Positions 10,314 to 18,121 of a stretch of DNA of 64,000 nt are shown piece by piece (the stretch's first letter is position 1; each line of letters starts with the position of its first letter). The DNA comes from Acinetobacter sp. ANC 4178 (GTDB taxonomy: Bacteria > Pseudomonadota > Gammaproteobacteria > Pseudomonadales > Moraxellaceae): NCBI RefSeq assembly GCF_004331175.1, contig NZ_SJOD01000005.1:281243-345242 (forward strand). The letters run 5' to 3'. The notes beneath the pieces were generated by a model, which did no database searches, had not been told where the DNA came from, and worked only from the letters and a program-made list of their open reading frames with translations. Both the position numbers and the translations under genes were made by a program.

Positions 10314-10769
10314 ATGAAAACGATAAACGAATGGTTCGATGAATACAGTGAAAGCCACCAAAATAAAACCAATAAAATGATTCACTGGCTTTGCGTACCG
10401 ACAATTCTTTTTTCCATCATTGGCATTTTGGCGCATTTCAGCGTACTGCTGACTGCCCTCATTGTAATTCTCACCCTTATTTTTTATAGTCGACTCGATA
10501 TTGTTTTAGCCATAGCAATGGCAGCCCTCATATTTGTAATGGCATGGCTTATTTTGATTTTACCTGTTGGGGTCGGTTTTTATATTGCATTGTTCATTTT
10601 TGCTTGGATTGGGCAATTTTACGGGCATAAAATTGAAGGAAAGAAACCTTCTTTCTTCAAAGACCTCCAATTCCTCCTCATTGGCCCAATTTGGTGTATG
10701 GATGCATATCTAAGTAAACTGATACCCAAACTAAAAACCCACGCTAGAGCGCAAATGAACGCCATTTAG
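10314..10769 (+). CDS. Mpo1-like (DUF962) membrane protein
   Basis: Integral membrane protein of the Mpo1/YGL010w family. In yeast, Mpo1 is an Fe(II)-dependent dioxygenase of 2-hydroxy fatty acid alpha-oxidation; the bacterial role is untested. The 151-residue frame starts at the ATG at 10314 because CAGGAG lies seven bases upstream; an earlier in-frame start adds 27 unlikely residues. Family features: an N-terminal WFDEYSESHQNKTNKMIHW block with conserved histidines, four hydrophobic segments, and the second histidine motif GQFYGHKIEGKKP. The gene is convergent with azlD and shares a long hairpin with it. Confidence 0.8.
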   Translation: MKTINEWFDEYSESHQNKTNKMIHWLCVPTILFSIIGILAHFSVLLTALIVILTLIFYSRLDIVLAIAMAALIFVMAWLILILPVGVGFYIALFIFAWIGQFYGHKIEGKKPSFFKDLQFLLIGPIWCMDAYLSKLIPKLKTHARAQMNAI

Positions 10770-10773
10770 CGCA

Positions 10774-10834
10774 TAAGCAAATTTTTCACAGTGGAATTAC
10801 GCTTTTCGGCATGCTTCCACTGTAAATTTGCTTA
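10774..10834. terminator. Long bidirectional terminator hairpin between convergent genes
   Basis: Two stacked stems, TAAGCAAATTT/AAATTTGCTTA (outer, 11 bp) and ACAGTGGAA/TTCCACTGT (inner, 9 bp), separated by a 3-base bulge on one side. The outer right arm includes the stop codon of azlD. Confidence 0.7.
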
Positions 10835-11146
10835 AAACACCCAAACTTCTAATGCATAAAAAAACAGCAAACTTAAAGCCAAACTGATTAAAACTTTCCT
10901 TAAAAATAAGGATACAAACACGCAAAATATCGCCGCATAAAAATAACTATTGCCCTGCAATGATCTCCACTCACCGTGATCAAAGAAAATAATCGGCATA
11001 CAAATTGCGCTTAATAAACATGGTGCTGAATATTTCAACATGAGTTCGAAAAACATTGGAAATTGAAGAGCAACTTTAGGTTCTAAAAATACATAACGAT
11101 TAAAAAACACAATTGCAGCCAACAAAAAAATAAAGGTCCAACTCAT
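10832..11146 (-). CDS. azlD: AzlD-type branched-chain amino acid exporter subunit
   Basis: Small membrane partner of AzlC in the LIV-E family of branched-chain amino acid (and azaleucine) exporters. The start at 11146 gives a 104-residue protein beginning MSWTFIFLLAAIVFFNRYVF with four hydrophobic segments, the normal AzlD size. A longer frame would run through azlC and is rejected. The start overlaps the azlC stop (ATGA), so the two subunits are translationally coupled. The stop codon lies inside a terminator hairpin. Confidence 0.85.
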   Translation of the reverse strand: MSWTFIFLLAAIVFFNRYVFLEPKVALQFPMFFELMLKYSAPCLLSAICMPIIFFDHGEWRSLQGNSYFYAAIFCVFVSLFLRKVLISLALSLLFFYALEVWVF

Positions 11147-11856
11147 TTTTCTTGCCCCCAATGCTCCAGACACGCCGCAACAAACATTCCCAACATGCCA
11201 GAAATTAAAATGGAGGCTTCTATATGCAGCGCGGTTAAACACAACGAGCTTAAAATTGTGGTGATGACACCAATTAAACTCATCCAATTTTTAATAAATG
11301 GAACAACAATCGCCACCAAAACAGCAACGATAGAAAAATCCAAATGCAAGCTCGACAAATTAGGAACAGTCGAAGCCAAATAAATTCCCAAGAGACTAAA
11401 TAACACCCAAGCGAGATAAAAACACAAGCCAGCACCCAATAAGTAATATGGACGACGCTGTTGCTTGGTCATGGCGACTGCAAATAATTCATCCGTCAAT
11501 AAAAAACCCAATGGAATGCGGTAATAACTCGCCAAAACCGAGATATCTTTACGCAAGGTTAAAGCATAAATAAAATGCTGGCTGGTCAAGAAAAATACGG
11601 TAATTGCAATCGTCAATACTGTTGCATCCGCAGACCACATCCCCAAACTTACCAGTTGTGCGGCACCCGCAAACACGATTGCCGACATAGCCACCGCCTG
11701 CGGAATGCTCAGTCCCACATCAATGGCAACTGAACCCGCTAAAATTCCCCATGGCAGTACCGCAATCGATAAAGGAACGATATCGAAAGCACCTTGGATA
11801 AAATCGTGAGATTTATGATGACTTGCAGCAGTCAATTGCTGTTGAGAAAGATCCAT
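11143..11856 (-). CDS. azlC: AzlC-type branched-chain amino acid exporter subunit
   Basis: Main membrane subunit of the AzlCD exporter, 237 residues from the ATG at 11856. The 40 residues that a longer frame would add are not membrane-like and are left out. The family opening GAFDIVPLSIAVLPWGILAG is followed by IVFAGAAQLVSLGMW and TSQHFIYALTLR, all typical of AzlC. It lies downstream of, and in the same direction as, an AraC-type regulator that may control it. No strong ribosome site was found before the start. Confidence 0.88.
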   Translation of the reverse strand: MDLSQQQLTAASHHKSHDFIQGAFDIVPLSIAVLPWGILAGSVAIDVGLSIPQAVAMSAIVFAGAAQLVSLGMWSADATVLTIAITVFFLTSQHFIYALTLRKDISVLASYYRIPLGFLLTDELFAVAMTKQQRRPYYLLGAGLCFYLAWVLFSLLGIYLASTVPNLSSLHLDFSIVAVLVAIVVPFIKNWMSLIGVITTILSSLCLTALHIEASILISGMLGMFVAACLEHWGQEK

Positions 11857-12032
11857 AATACATCTACTGAATAAACACACCAATAAAATAGGTGTTTTGC
11901 AGCATGCTGATCTTGTACAAAATTGCTGAATTACTGTGAAATGATTATGTTGTAGAAACGAAGCAAATAATCTCAATTAAATTGATAAATTTTAATCACT
12001 TAAATAACAAATTCAAATTAGAGTCGTTTCCT

Positions 12033-12863
12033 CTAACGTAGACTCATCACATATTGCAAAGGTGTCACCCCCACTGATTTTTTGAAATGCCGATTAAAAT
12101 GACTCTGATCTGAAAAACCACATAAATCCGCCACCAAGGCAATATTTTCACCGCGTTTTAAAAGCTGCTTAGCTTGGTGTAAGCGAAACTGAATTAGCCA
12201 TGCGTGGGGTGGAAGACCCGTATATTTTTTAAATTGTCGCAAAAAATGCCAAGGGCTTAAGCCTGCTGTTTCCGCCAATTCGTTCAGTGAATATTCCTTT
12301 TCAGGCGCACTTGCCAATAAATCTTTAATCATCAATATGCGATTTTGTGCTTCAGGCAAAGGCAACTCACCCAGCTTCGTGCGGCTGTGATGTGACATCA
12401 AATAAGCCAGTGTGGACAGATATAATGTTTGTTTAAATAATTGATTATCTTTATTTTCTAATAAATCGAACAATAAGCTCAGTTGTTGTGCCAAGCCTTC
12501 ATCCTGAATCACGGCGTGTGGAAACCACGGCATCGTTCCTGAAGGTTGAAAAAAATCCTGACTCACATCTCTTAACATTTCAGGTGTCGGATAAATGGCG
12601 CGATAACGCCAACCCGTCTCCACTGCGGATGAACCCGTATGCACTTCATCAGCATTCACTAAAATGATATGCCCTTTAGGTGCAATATGCAGTGCACCTG
12701 TACGATAAAATGACTGTGCCCCTTCCTCTATCACACCGATACAATAACCTTCATGCACATGTTTAGAGAATTGTTTTTGCACATAAGAAGCATTCAGTAA
12801 CTCTAAGCCGCCCAATTCTTGGACATGCTTAAACTTAACAAATTCATGCTTCACTTTACTCAT
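12033..12863 (-). CDS. AraC-family transcriptional regulator
   Basis: DNA-binding regulator, 276 residues. The N-terminal half is a cupin-type sensor domain (HVHEGYCIGVIEEGAQSFYR, HIILVNADEVHTG). The C-terminal half, about residues 180-276, carries two helix-turn-helix units, with SLNELAETAGLSPWHFLRQFKKYTG and the closing VADLCGFSDQSHFNRHFKKSVGVTP. It is upstream of azlCD on the same strand with a gap of 176 bases, so local control of the exporter is the simplest reading. The effector is unknown. Confidence 0.88.
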   Translation of the reverse strand: MSKVKHEFVKFKHVQELGGLELLNASYVQKQFSKHVHEGYCIGVIEEGAQSFYRTGALHIAPKGHIILVNADEVHTGSSAVETGWRYRAIYPTPEMLRDVSQDFFQPSGTMPWFPHAVIQDEGLAQQLSLLFDLLENKDNQLFKQTLYLSTLAYLMSHHSRTKLGELPLPEAQNRILMIKDLLASAPEKEYSLNELAETAGLSPWHFLRQFKKYTGLPPHAWLIQFRLHQAKQLLKRGENIALVADLCGFSDQSHFNRHFKKSVGVTPLQYVMSLR

Positions 12864-12959
12864 CTCGTTAATTCTTTATTCATGTCAGCTAAACTTACTT
12901 TCACATGCAAAATAACATGTCTATTTTTGCTGTATAGAACAAAATTGCTCTCTCATTCT

Positions 12960-13436
12960 TTATTGATAAATTCTGCCCTGATGTTTTAACCAACCATCGA
13001 TATGATGCTGCTGTGGATCATGATGCGTCCAATGAATGACACCACCCTTCGGGTTGTATTCATATTCGCCATAAAATTCAACCACATCCCCTTTTTTTAA
13101 ATTTTCTATTCTAGGAGCCAAATCAATATTATGCGCGACCAACACAGTCAAGCCATTCTGTAAGGACAATATAAATTTCTGGTGCCTTGAGCCTTCATGA
13201 TCATCAGCCAGAATCGCCTTAACTACGCCACTTGCACGGACTTGAACATTTTTTTGCTGTTGCTGAAAGGCCTGTTGTATTTTCTGACTATCATCAACCG
13301 TTGATATTATTTCCGATGAAATCGTCGTTGAAGACTCATTTTTAGGAAGCGTATGCTGTTCTCGGTTTATCCCTAGATAGGCAGCAATGAGAACCAAAAT
13401 AACAACGCCAATTCTTAAATTTGTTTTATTCATCAT
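12960..13436 (-). CDS. DUF3465 family anchored protein
   Basis: Protein of 158 residues with one N-terminal membrane segment (about residues 7-22), a polar linker, and a C-terminal small beta domain of the DUF3465 type (HQKFILSLQNGLTVLVAHNIDLAPRI, then GDVVEFYGEYEYNPKGGVIHWTHHDP). The function is not known; an OB-like fold has been suggested by its look only. AAGGAT lies about 8 bases before the first ATG; a second ATG follows directly. It is tail-to-head with tsf and separated from it by an intrinsic terminator. Confidence 0.75.
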   Translation of the reverse strand: MMNKTNLRIGVVILVLIAAYLGINREQHTLPKNESSTTISSEIISTVDDSQKIQQAFQQQQKNVQVRASGVVKAILADDHEGSRHQKFILSLQNGLTVLVAHNIDLAPRIENLKKGDVVEFYGEYEYNPKGGVIHWTHHDPQQHHIDGWLKHQGRIYQ

Positions 13437-13461
13437 TTTGTTATCCTTTTTATTCGATATA

Positions 13462-13488
13462 AAAAAAGCCCCAAACGGGGCTTTTTTT
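13462..13488. terminator. Bidirectional intrinsic terminator downstream of tsf
   Basis: Stem AAAAAAGCCCC/GGGGCTTTTTT with a short AAAC loop. A- and T-runs on both sides; on the minus strand it closes rpsB-tsf. Confidence 0.9.
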
Positions 13489-13499
13489 GCAAAATAAAA

Positions 13500-14375
13500 T
13501 TATTTCGCAGCAGCTTGAGCAGCAGCAACTTCTTCAGCAAAAGAAAGTTCAGCTTTTTTCTCAATGCCTTCACCCACTTCGAAACGAACGAATTGAGCAA
13601 CAGTTGTACCAGTCGCTTTTAATACGTCAGCAACTTTCTTGTCGTTGTCAATTACGTACATTTGACGCTCAAGAACAACTTCATTCAAGTATTTCTCAAC
13701 TGAACCAGTTACCATCTTCTCAACGATGTTTGCTGGCTTGCCAGATTCGATCGCTTTCGCTTCAGCAATTTCTTTCTCTTTCGCGATAAGATCAGCAGAA
13801 ACACCTTCAGCAGTTACAGCAACTGGGTTGAACGCAGCAACGTGCATTGCAATACCTTTACCAGTATCAGCTTGACCAGTATAAGCAACAACAACACCAA
13901 TTTTTAAACCGTGTTTGTAAACTGCAAGGTTTTCACCTTCAACAATTTTAGCACGACGTACTTGAATGTTTTCACCGATTTTTTGAACAAGAGCAATACG
14001 CGCTTCTTCAACAGTCGTGCCGTCTTCAAGTTTAAGTTCAGCAATTTTAGCAGCATCAGTTTCGCCAGCAGCAAGTGCAGCAGCAGCAACTTTAGCAGAG
14101 AAGCCAGCAAAGTTTTCGTCTTTAGCAACGAAGTCAGTTTGGCAGTTTACTTCTAAAAGAAGAGCTTTGTTGCCTTCTTGAGCAATTGTGATCGCGCCGT
14201 CAGCAGCGATGTTGCCCGCTTTTTTAGCAGCTTTAGCTTGACCAGATTTACGAAGGTTATCAATCGCTAATTCGATGTCACCGTTCGCTTCTGTTAATGC
14301 TTTTTTACATTCCATCATTGCTAAACCAGTACGGTCACGCAATTCTTTAACCATGCTTGCAGTAATAGCAGTCAT
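13500..14375 (-). CDS. tsf: Elongation factor Ts
   Basis: Nucleotide exchange factor that regenerates EF-Tu-GTP, cytoplasmic. It has 291 residues. The N-terminal UBA-like domain MVKELRDRTGLAMMECKKAL and the core signature NCQTDFVAKDENF are intact, followed by two repeat subdomains and the coiled-coil-like segment. TAGGAG lies before the ATG. It is downstream of rpsB in the classic rpsB-tsf operon with a 144-base spacer that holds a hairpin. Confidence 0.98.
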   Translation of the reverse strand: MTAITASMVKELRDRTGLAMMECKKALTEANGDIELAIDNLRKSGQAKAAKKAGNIAADGAITIAQEGNKALLLEVNCQTDFVAKDENFAGFSAKVAAAALAAGETDAAKIAELKLEDGTTVEEARIALVQKIGENIQVRRAKIVEGENLAVYKHGLKIGVVVAYTGQADTGKGIAMHVAAFNPVAVTAEGVSADLIAKEKEIAEAKAIESGKPANIVEKMVTGSVEKYLNEVVLERQMYVIDNDKKVADVLKATGTTVAQFVRFEVGEGIEKKAELSFAEEVAAAQAAAK

Positions 14376-14423
14376 GTGTATCTCCTAAAAATCGGTAGAA
14401 AATGAATTCTTTTTAGAACAGAA

Positions 14424-14451
14424 ACGGCCCAGAGGGATGCTCATGGGCCGT
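14424..14451 (-). promoter_or_regulatory. rpsB-tsf intergenic hairpin (attenuator-like)
   Basis: Stem ACGGCCCA/TGGGCCGT with a 12-base loop. On the minus strand it is followed by an interrupted T-run. Partial terminators between rpsB and tsf are known in other bacteria and adjust the ratio of the two products; that role here is inferred. Confidence 0.6.
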
Positions 14452-14519
14452 CTGCATACATGACGCTTACTTTGCCACCATCACATGTCGCAAAAATGAC
14501 AAGCTTGCGTCAAAACGCA

Positions 14520-15260
14520 TTAAGCCTCAGGAGCTTCTTCGCCTTTCGCTTGTGCATTTGCTTGAGTTTGAGCGTACTCTTTACCAGCAAGGATCGCATC
14601 AGCCATAGCAGAAGCGTAAAGTGTTACTGCACGGATCGCATCGTCATTACCCGGGATAACGAAATCAACGTTGTCTGGGTTAGAGTTTGTATCAACGATA
14701 CCGATTACAGGAATACCAAGGTTCTTAGCTTCTTTAATCGCGATTGATTCGTGGTCAACGTCGATTACGAATAATGCGTCAGGTAAACCACCCATGTTTT
14801 TAACGCCGCCTAAAGCACGTTCAAGTTTGTCCATCTCACGAGTACGTTCTAAAGCTTCACGTTTAGTAAGCTTAGCAAAAGTACCGTCTTGAGATTGAGT
14901 TTGAAGGTCTTTTAAACGGTTGATAGATTGGCGAAGTGTTTTCCAGTTCGTCAACATACCACCTAACCAACGGTGATCTACATATGGTTGACCAGCGCGT
15001 TGAGCTTGTTCACGGATGATGTTAGAAGCAGCACGTTTAGTACCAACGAACAATACTTTGTTCTTTTTGCTTGCAAGATTGTTAACAAAGTTCAAAGCAT
15101 CATTTAACGCAGGAACAGTGTGCTCAAGGTTGATGATGTGAATTTTGTTACGCGCGCCAAAAATGTATTGACGCATTTTTGGGTTCCAGAAACGAGTTTG
15201 GTGACCAAAGTGCGCACCTGCTTGAAGAAGGTCGCGCATGCTTACGTTGTAATCTGCCAT
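14520..15260 (-). CDS. rpsB: 30S ribosomal protein S2
   Basis: Late-assembling 30S subunit protein, 246 residues from the ATG at 15260 ([20 protein letters not shown]); the longer frame runs into the leader and is rejected. S2 signatures [22 protein letters not shown] and the second signature [33 protein letters not shown] are present. Upstream, AAGGT and a leader of about 160 bases precede the start. It is divergent from map across a short shared promoter region. Confidence 0.98.
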   Translation of the reverse strand: MADYNVSMRDLLQAGAHFGHQTRFWNPKMRQYIFGARNKIHIINLEHTVPALNDALNFVNNLASKKNKVLFVGTKRAASNIIREQAQRAGQPYVDHRWLGGMLTNWKTLRQSINRLKDLQTQSQDGTFAKLTKREALERTREMDKLERALGGVKNMGGLPDALFVIDVDHESIAIKEAKNLGIPVIGIVDTNSNPDNVDFVIPGNDDAIRAVTLYASAMADAILAGKEYAQTQANAQAKGEEAPEA

Positions 15261-15417
15261 TTTCTTTACCTTAAAGTTTGGGTTAGGCCTCCATATATCC
15301 GCATTCTCCACCCTTTAAGGGCACCCAGAGTAATGTGTCGATATATGTGCGGATTTTATTGCCCCATCGCACAAAGCCCGTGAAATTTATTCACGAAAAA
15401 GCATTTGATAAAATGGG
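15261..15417 (-). promoter_or_regulatory. rpsB 5' leader, candidate S2 autoregulatory site
   Basis: Long untranslated leader between the predicted start site and rpsB. It contains hairpins (CGTGAA/TTCACG around 15379-15394 and one near CACCCTTTAAGGGC at 15309-15325). In gammaproteobacteria S2 represses its own operon through the rpsB leader; I infer the same here from position and structure only. Confidence 0.45.
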
Positions 15418-15433
15418 CGGCTATTTATACCAT
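15405..15433 (+). promoter_or_regulatory. map promoter (sigma-70 type)
   Basis: -35 TTGATA (15405-15410), spacer 17, -10 TACCAT (15428-15433). It overlaps the divergent rpsB -10. Confidence 0.5.
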
Positions 15434-15453
15434 AGTCACATATAAATTTCCAA
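15424..15453 (-). promoter_or_regulatory. rpsB promoter (sigma-70 type)
   Basis: On the minus strand: -35 TTGGAA (15453-15448), spacer 18, -10 TATAAA (15429-15424). Confidence 0.6.
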
Positions 15454-15468
15454 AAGTTTTTAGAGATC

Positions 15469-16314
15469 ATGAATACAACCTATCAAGCTCCTCGTCGATT
15501 AATTAAAACTGCCGATGAAATTGAAAAAATGCGTGTGGCAGGACGACTGGCGGCGGAAGTGTTGGATATGATCAAACCGCATATCAAACCCGGGGTAACG
15601 ACCCTCGAATTAGACACGATTTGTCACGATTATATTGTGAACGTGCAAAATGCGATCCCTGCATGTTTAGGTTATGGTGCGGCACCAGGTCGTCCAGCTT
15701 TTCAGCACACCATTTGTACTTCTGTGAACCACGTGGTATGTCACGGGATTCCATCTGAAAGCAAAATCTTAAAGAAAGGCGATATTTTAAATATTGACGT
15801 CACTGTGATTAAAGATGGTTATCACGGCGATACCAATATGATGTACGTGGTTGGAGAAGAAACCTCTATTCTTGCTGACCGCTTATGTAAAGTAGCACAA
15901 GAAGCCATGTACCGCGGTATTGCAACTGTAAAACCGGGTTCGACCATTGGTGATATTGGTCTCGCAATTCAAAAATATGTTGAGTCTGAGCGCTTTAGCG
16001 TCGTTCGTGAATACTGTGGTCACGGTATCGGTACCGTATTCCATGACGAACCTCAAGTATTGCATTATGGCCAAGGTAACAGTGGCATGATTCTAGAAGA
16101 AGGCATGACCTTTACCATTGAACCAATGGTCAATGCAGGTGTATGGCAAACCAAATTACTGGGTGACAAATGGACAGTTGTGACCAAAGATCATAAGCTT
16201 TCTGCGCAATACGAACACACCATTTTAGTGACTAAGGATGGTGTGGAAATTTTAACTGCACGCCCTGAAGAAGATTTATCACGTTTTCAAACTGAAGCTG
16301 TGTCATTGGCTTAA
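15469..16314 (+). CDS. map: Type I methionine aminopeptidase
   Basis: Removes the N-terminal methionine from nascent proteins, cytoplasmic, dinuclear metal enzyme. It has 281 residues. The metal ligands are all visible in order: D in LNIDVTVI, D in YHGDTNMMY, H in CGHGIGTVFH, E in TFTIEPM, E in QYEHTILV. The catalytic histidine sits in VNHVVCHGIP. It is divergent from rpsB and closed by its own terminator. A short C-terminal extension beyond the E. coli enzyme is the only difference seen. Confidence 0.97.
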   Translation: MNTTYQAPRRLIKTADEIEKMRVAGRLAAEVLDMIKPHIKPGVTTLELDTICHDYIVNVQNAIPACLGYGAAPGRPAFQHTICTSVNHVVCHGIPSESKILKKGDILNIDVTVIKDGYHGDTNMMYVVGEETSILADRLCKVAQEAMYRGIATVKPGSTIGDIGLAIQKYVESERFSVVREYCGHGIGTVFHDEPQVLHYGQGNSGMILEEGMTFTIEPMVNAGVWQTKLLGDKWTVVTKDHKLSAQYEHTILVTKDGVEILTARPEEDLSRFQTEAVSLA

Positions 16315-16331
16315 AAGCTAAGTCCGTTGTC

Positions 16332-16361
16332 AAAAAGGTCACCTTCGGGTGATCTTTTTTT
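16332..16361 (+). terminator. Intrinsic terminator of map
   Basis: Stem AGGTCACC/GGTGATCT around a TTCG tetraloop, with a T-run. Confidence 0.88.
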
Positions 16362-16621
16362 ATATTCAAAGTTATTCTTTGATTCTATTTTCTTATTGAT
16401 TTATTGACATTTAATCGTACTCTTTTTCTTAAAAACTTGAATCAACCGTGCTTTTCTCCCCTTACACGATACATTTAAAATTAACAGAATCACAAAAAAA
16501 TTACGGTATTTTTCACAATCTTTCAAAAGGATTCCCTTTCAAAAACAACAGTTTTCTTTCTCCGCTGTATTGAATAATGCCCCTGAATAAAAATGATGAA
16601 AATGGACATGGAGTCCCCCCT

Positions 16622-17692
16622 ATGCAAAAAACAGGATTAGCATTTTCAATTGCGATTACCCTTATCCCGACATTTAGCCATGCTAAATCACCCTATTTTA
16701 GCCTACAAGATGGTGATGGCTTTAAACGCTTCTCTATTTCTGTCGGTGCATTACATGTTATGCCACAAGGCCAAGCCCAACCATTTCGAGTCAACACGGC
16801 AGTCAAGGAAGGTGAAACCGCGAATGTGGGCAGTATTCAAGCGCAAACCGTTTTAGACAATATTCAATCAGGCAGTGACGTTAATCCACTGTTGAATGCA
16901 ACTCTTAAAGGATTGGCTGCCATTGATGCACCCGTCCCTTCGAGTCTCAGTGGTACTGCCGAAATACAGGGTTTAAGCCAATGGGATAATGCAGGTACGG
17001 GGCTTCAGGCGGATGATGTGACAACTTTAGGCATCATGAGCAATTATTTCTTTACCGACCATGTGTCCCTTGAGGTTAAAGCTGGGATTCCTCCTAAAGT
17101 CGATTTACAAGGTCAAGGAAAAATCTATGCCCCCTTTTCAGCGATTGCAAGTCCTTTAGGTGGTGCTTTAGGAAAGCTTGAACTTGAAAATGATATTTTC
17201 ATCACCGATTTGGCTGCGCATGGTGCCGCTGCTTCAGCTCGAGCATGGACACCTGCATTTGAATTGCAATATCACTTTGGCAAAACTGGGGTGAATAAAT
17301 TTCGTCCCTATGTTGGTTTAGGCGTCATGTATGCTTATTTTAATGAATTAGAAATGAACCCACGCATTGAACAAGATTTAATTGCCGCTGGTCATATGAT
17401 TGCCAATATTAAAGAAGGTCATGCTGGCGGATCTTTAGAAGGTAAAACCAGTTCAGCCAATCCTCAAGTGGATCTTGAAGCATCTGATGCCTTTGCACCG
17501 ATTGCCACAGTTGGATTTACCTACGATTTTAATAGCAATTGGTTTGCTGTCGGTTCGGTCAGTTATGCTCAACTCAGTAATGACACCACCATTACCGTGA
17601 CCGATGCCAAACTCGGTGAACTTATCCGCTCCAAAGCCGATATTGAAATCAATCCAATTCTCGCTTATGCAGGGATTGGTTATCGCTTTTAA
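16622..17692 (+). CDS. ompW: OmpW-family outer membrane protein, unusually long
   Basis: Eight-stranded outer-membrane barrel of the OmpW/AlkL group, which passes small hydrophobic molecules laterally into the membrane. The ATG at 16622 is chosen because GGAG is 8 bases upstream and it gives a signal peptide ending near SHA-KSP. The mature protein starts with the FSISVGALHVMP strand. It ends in YAGIGYRF with terminal phenylalanine, as needed for barrel assembly. At 356 residues it is far longer than the usual 200-230: extra segments lie at about residues 45-105 and 230-290. These are probably extended surface loops. Substrate unknown. Confidence 0.82.
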   Translation: MQKTGLAFSIAITLIPTFSHAKSPYFSLQDGDGFKRFSISVGALHVMPQGQAQPFRVNTAVKEGETANVGSIQAQTVLDNIQSGSDVNPLLNATLKGLAAIDAPVPSSLSGTAEIQGLSQWDNAGTGLQADDVTTLGIMSNYFFTDHVSLEVKAGIPPKVDLQGQGKIYAPFSAIASPLGGALGKLELENDIFITDLAAHGAAASARAWTPAFELQYHFGKTGVNKFRPYVGLGVMYAYFNELEMNPRIEQDLIAAGHMIANIKEGHAGGSLEGKTSSANPQVDLEASDAFAPIATVGFTYDFNSNWFAVGSVSYAQLSNDTTITVTDAKLGELIRSKADIEINPILAYAGIGYRF

Positions 17693-17791
17693 AATGCGAA
17701 AACGCATTCTGAGTTATCTTCATGGTATTCATTCAAATAGTATGAATACAGTGGAATATCTGCTGAATTTTATCCATCCAACTCATCACCT

Positions 17792-17820
17792 AAAGTGCAT
17801 TGTTCTGATGCACTTTTATT
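17792..17820 (+). terminator. Intrinsic terminator of the ompW-like gene
   Basis: Perfect stem AAAGTGCAT/ATGCACTTT with a 7-base loop, followed by TTTTATT, 100 bases after the stop. Confidence 0.65.
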
Positions 17821-17974
17821 GAATACTTTAAAGAATGAATTATTTTTGATCAGATTTTATCCTTTTTATCCAGCGTCATTTTCTCTGAATTTCATGATCT
17901 CTGAACTCATATTAACCAATAGACTCAAGTGTTTAATCACTGTATCTGTTGAATCAATGCAAAATCCGCACTTT

Positions 17975-17990
17975 TGGCATATTGCTTGCA
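17975..17990 (+). promoter_or_regulatory. Sigma-54 promoter of the nitrate transporter gene
   Basis: TGGCAT-N5-TTGCA with GG and GC exactly 10 bases apart, matching the -24/-12 consensus TGGCAC-N5-TTGCW. The predicted start site is near 18001. It fits nitrogen (NtrC) control; no clear NtrC site was found. Confidence 0.72.
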
Positions 17991-18001
17991 CTTTATAATT
18001 T

Positions 18002-18121
18002 ATAAGATGAATCAACGTCGATTCACACAGTATGTAGACGGCCAACGATGTCCGTTCTGATCGGATTACAAGCAACTTAAAAAGCTTGTAAACAAAATTA
18101 CGCTCAGTTCAGGGGATGGTT
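18002..18121 (+). promoter_or_regulatory. Two-hexaloop leader RNA, candidate ANTAR (NasT/NasR) target
   Basis: Hairpin P1 at 18008-18025 is TGAATC[AACGTC]GATTCA. Hairpin P2 at 18038-18055 is ACGGCC[AACGAT]GTCCGT with one mismatch. Both have 6-base loops with A at position 1 and G at position 4, and the linker is 12 bases: the hallmark of RNA bound by ANTAR antiterminators in nitrate assimilation leaders. A further stem TTACAAGC/GCTTGTAA (18066-18091) follows but lacks a T-run, so whether control is by termination or by another route is open. Confidence 0.65.

Noticed and set aside
13487..13789. Plus-strand open frame opposite tsf, rich in Q, L and S
   Set aside because: It is the shadow of the alanine- and lysine-rich tsf coding strand and has no family resemblance.
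17792..17816. NtrC binding site upstream of the nitrate transporter
   Set aside because: The dyad has GTGC first and GCAC second, the reverse of the NtrC order, and is followed by a T-run; it is better read as the ompW terminator.
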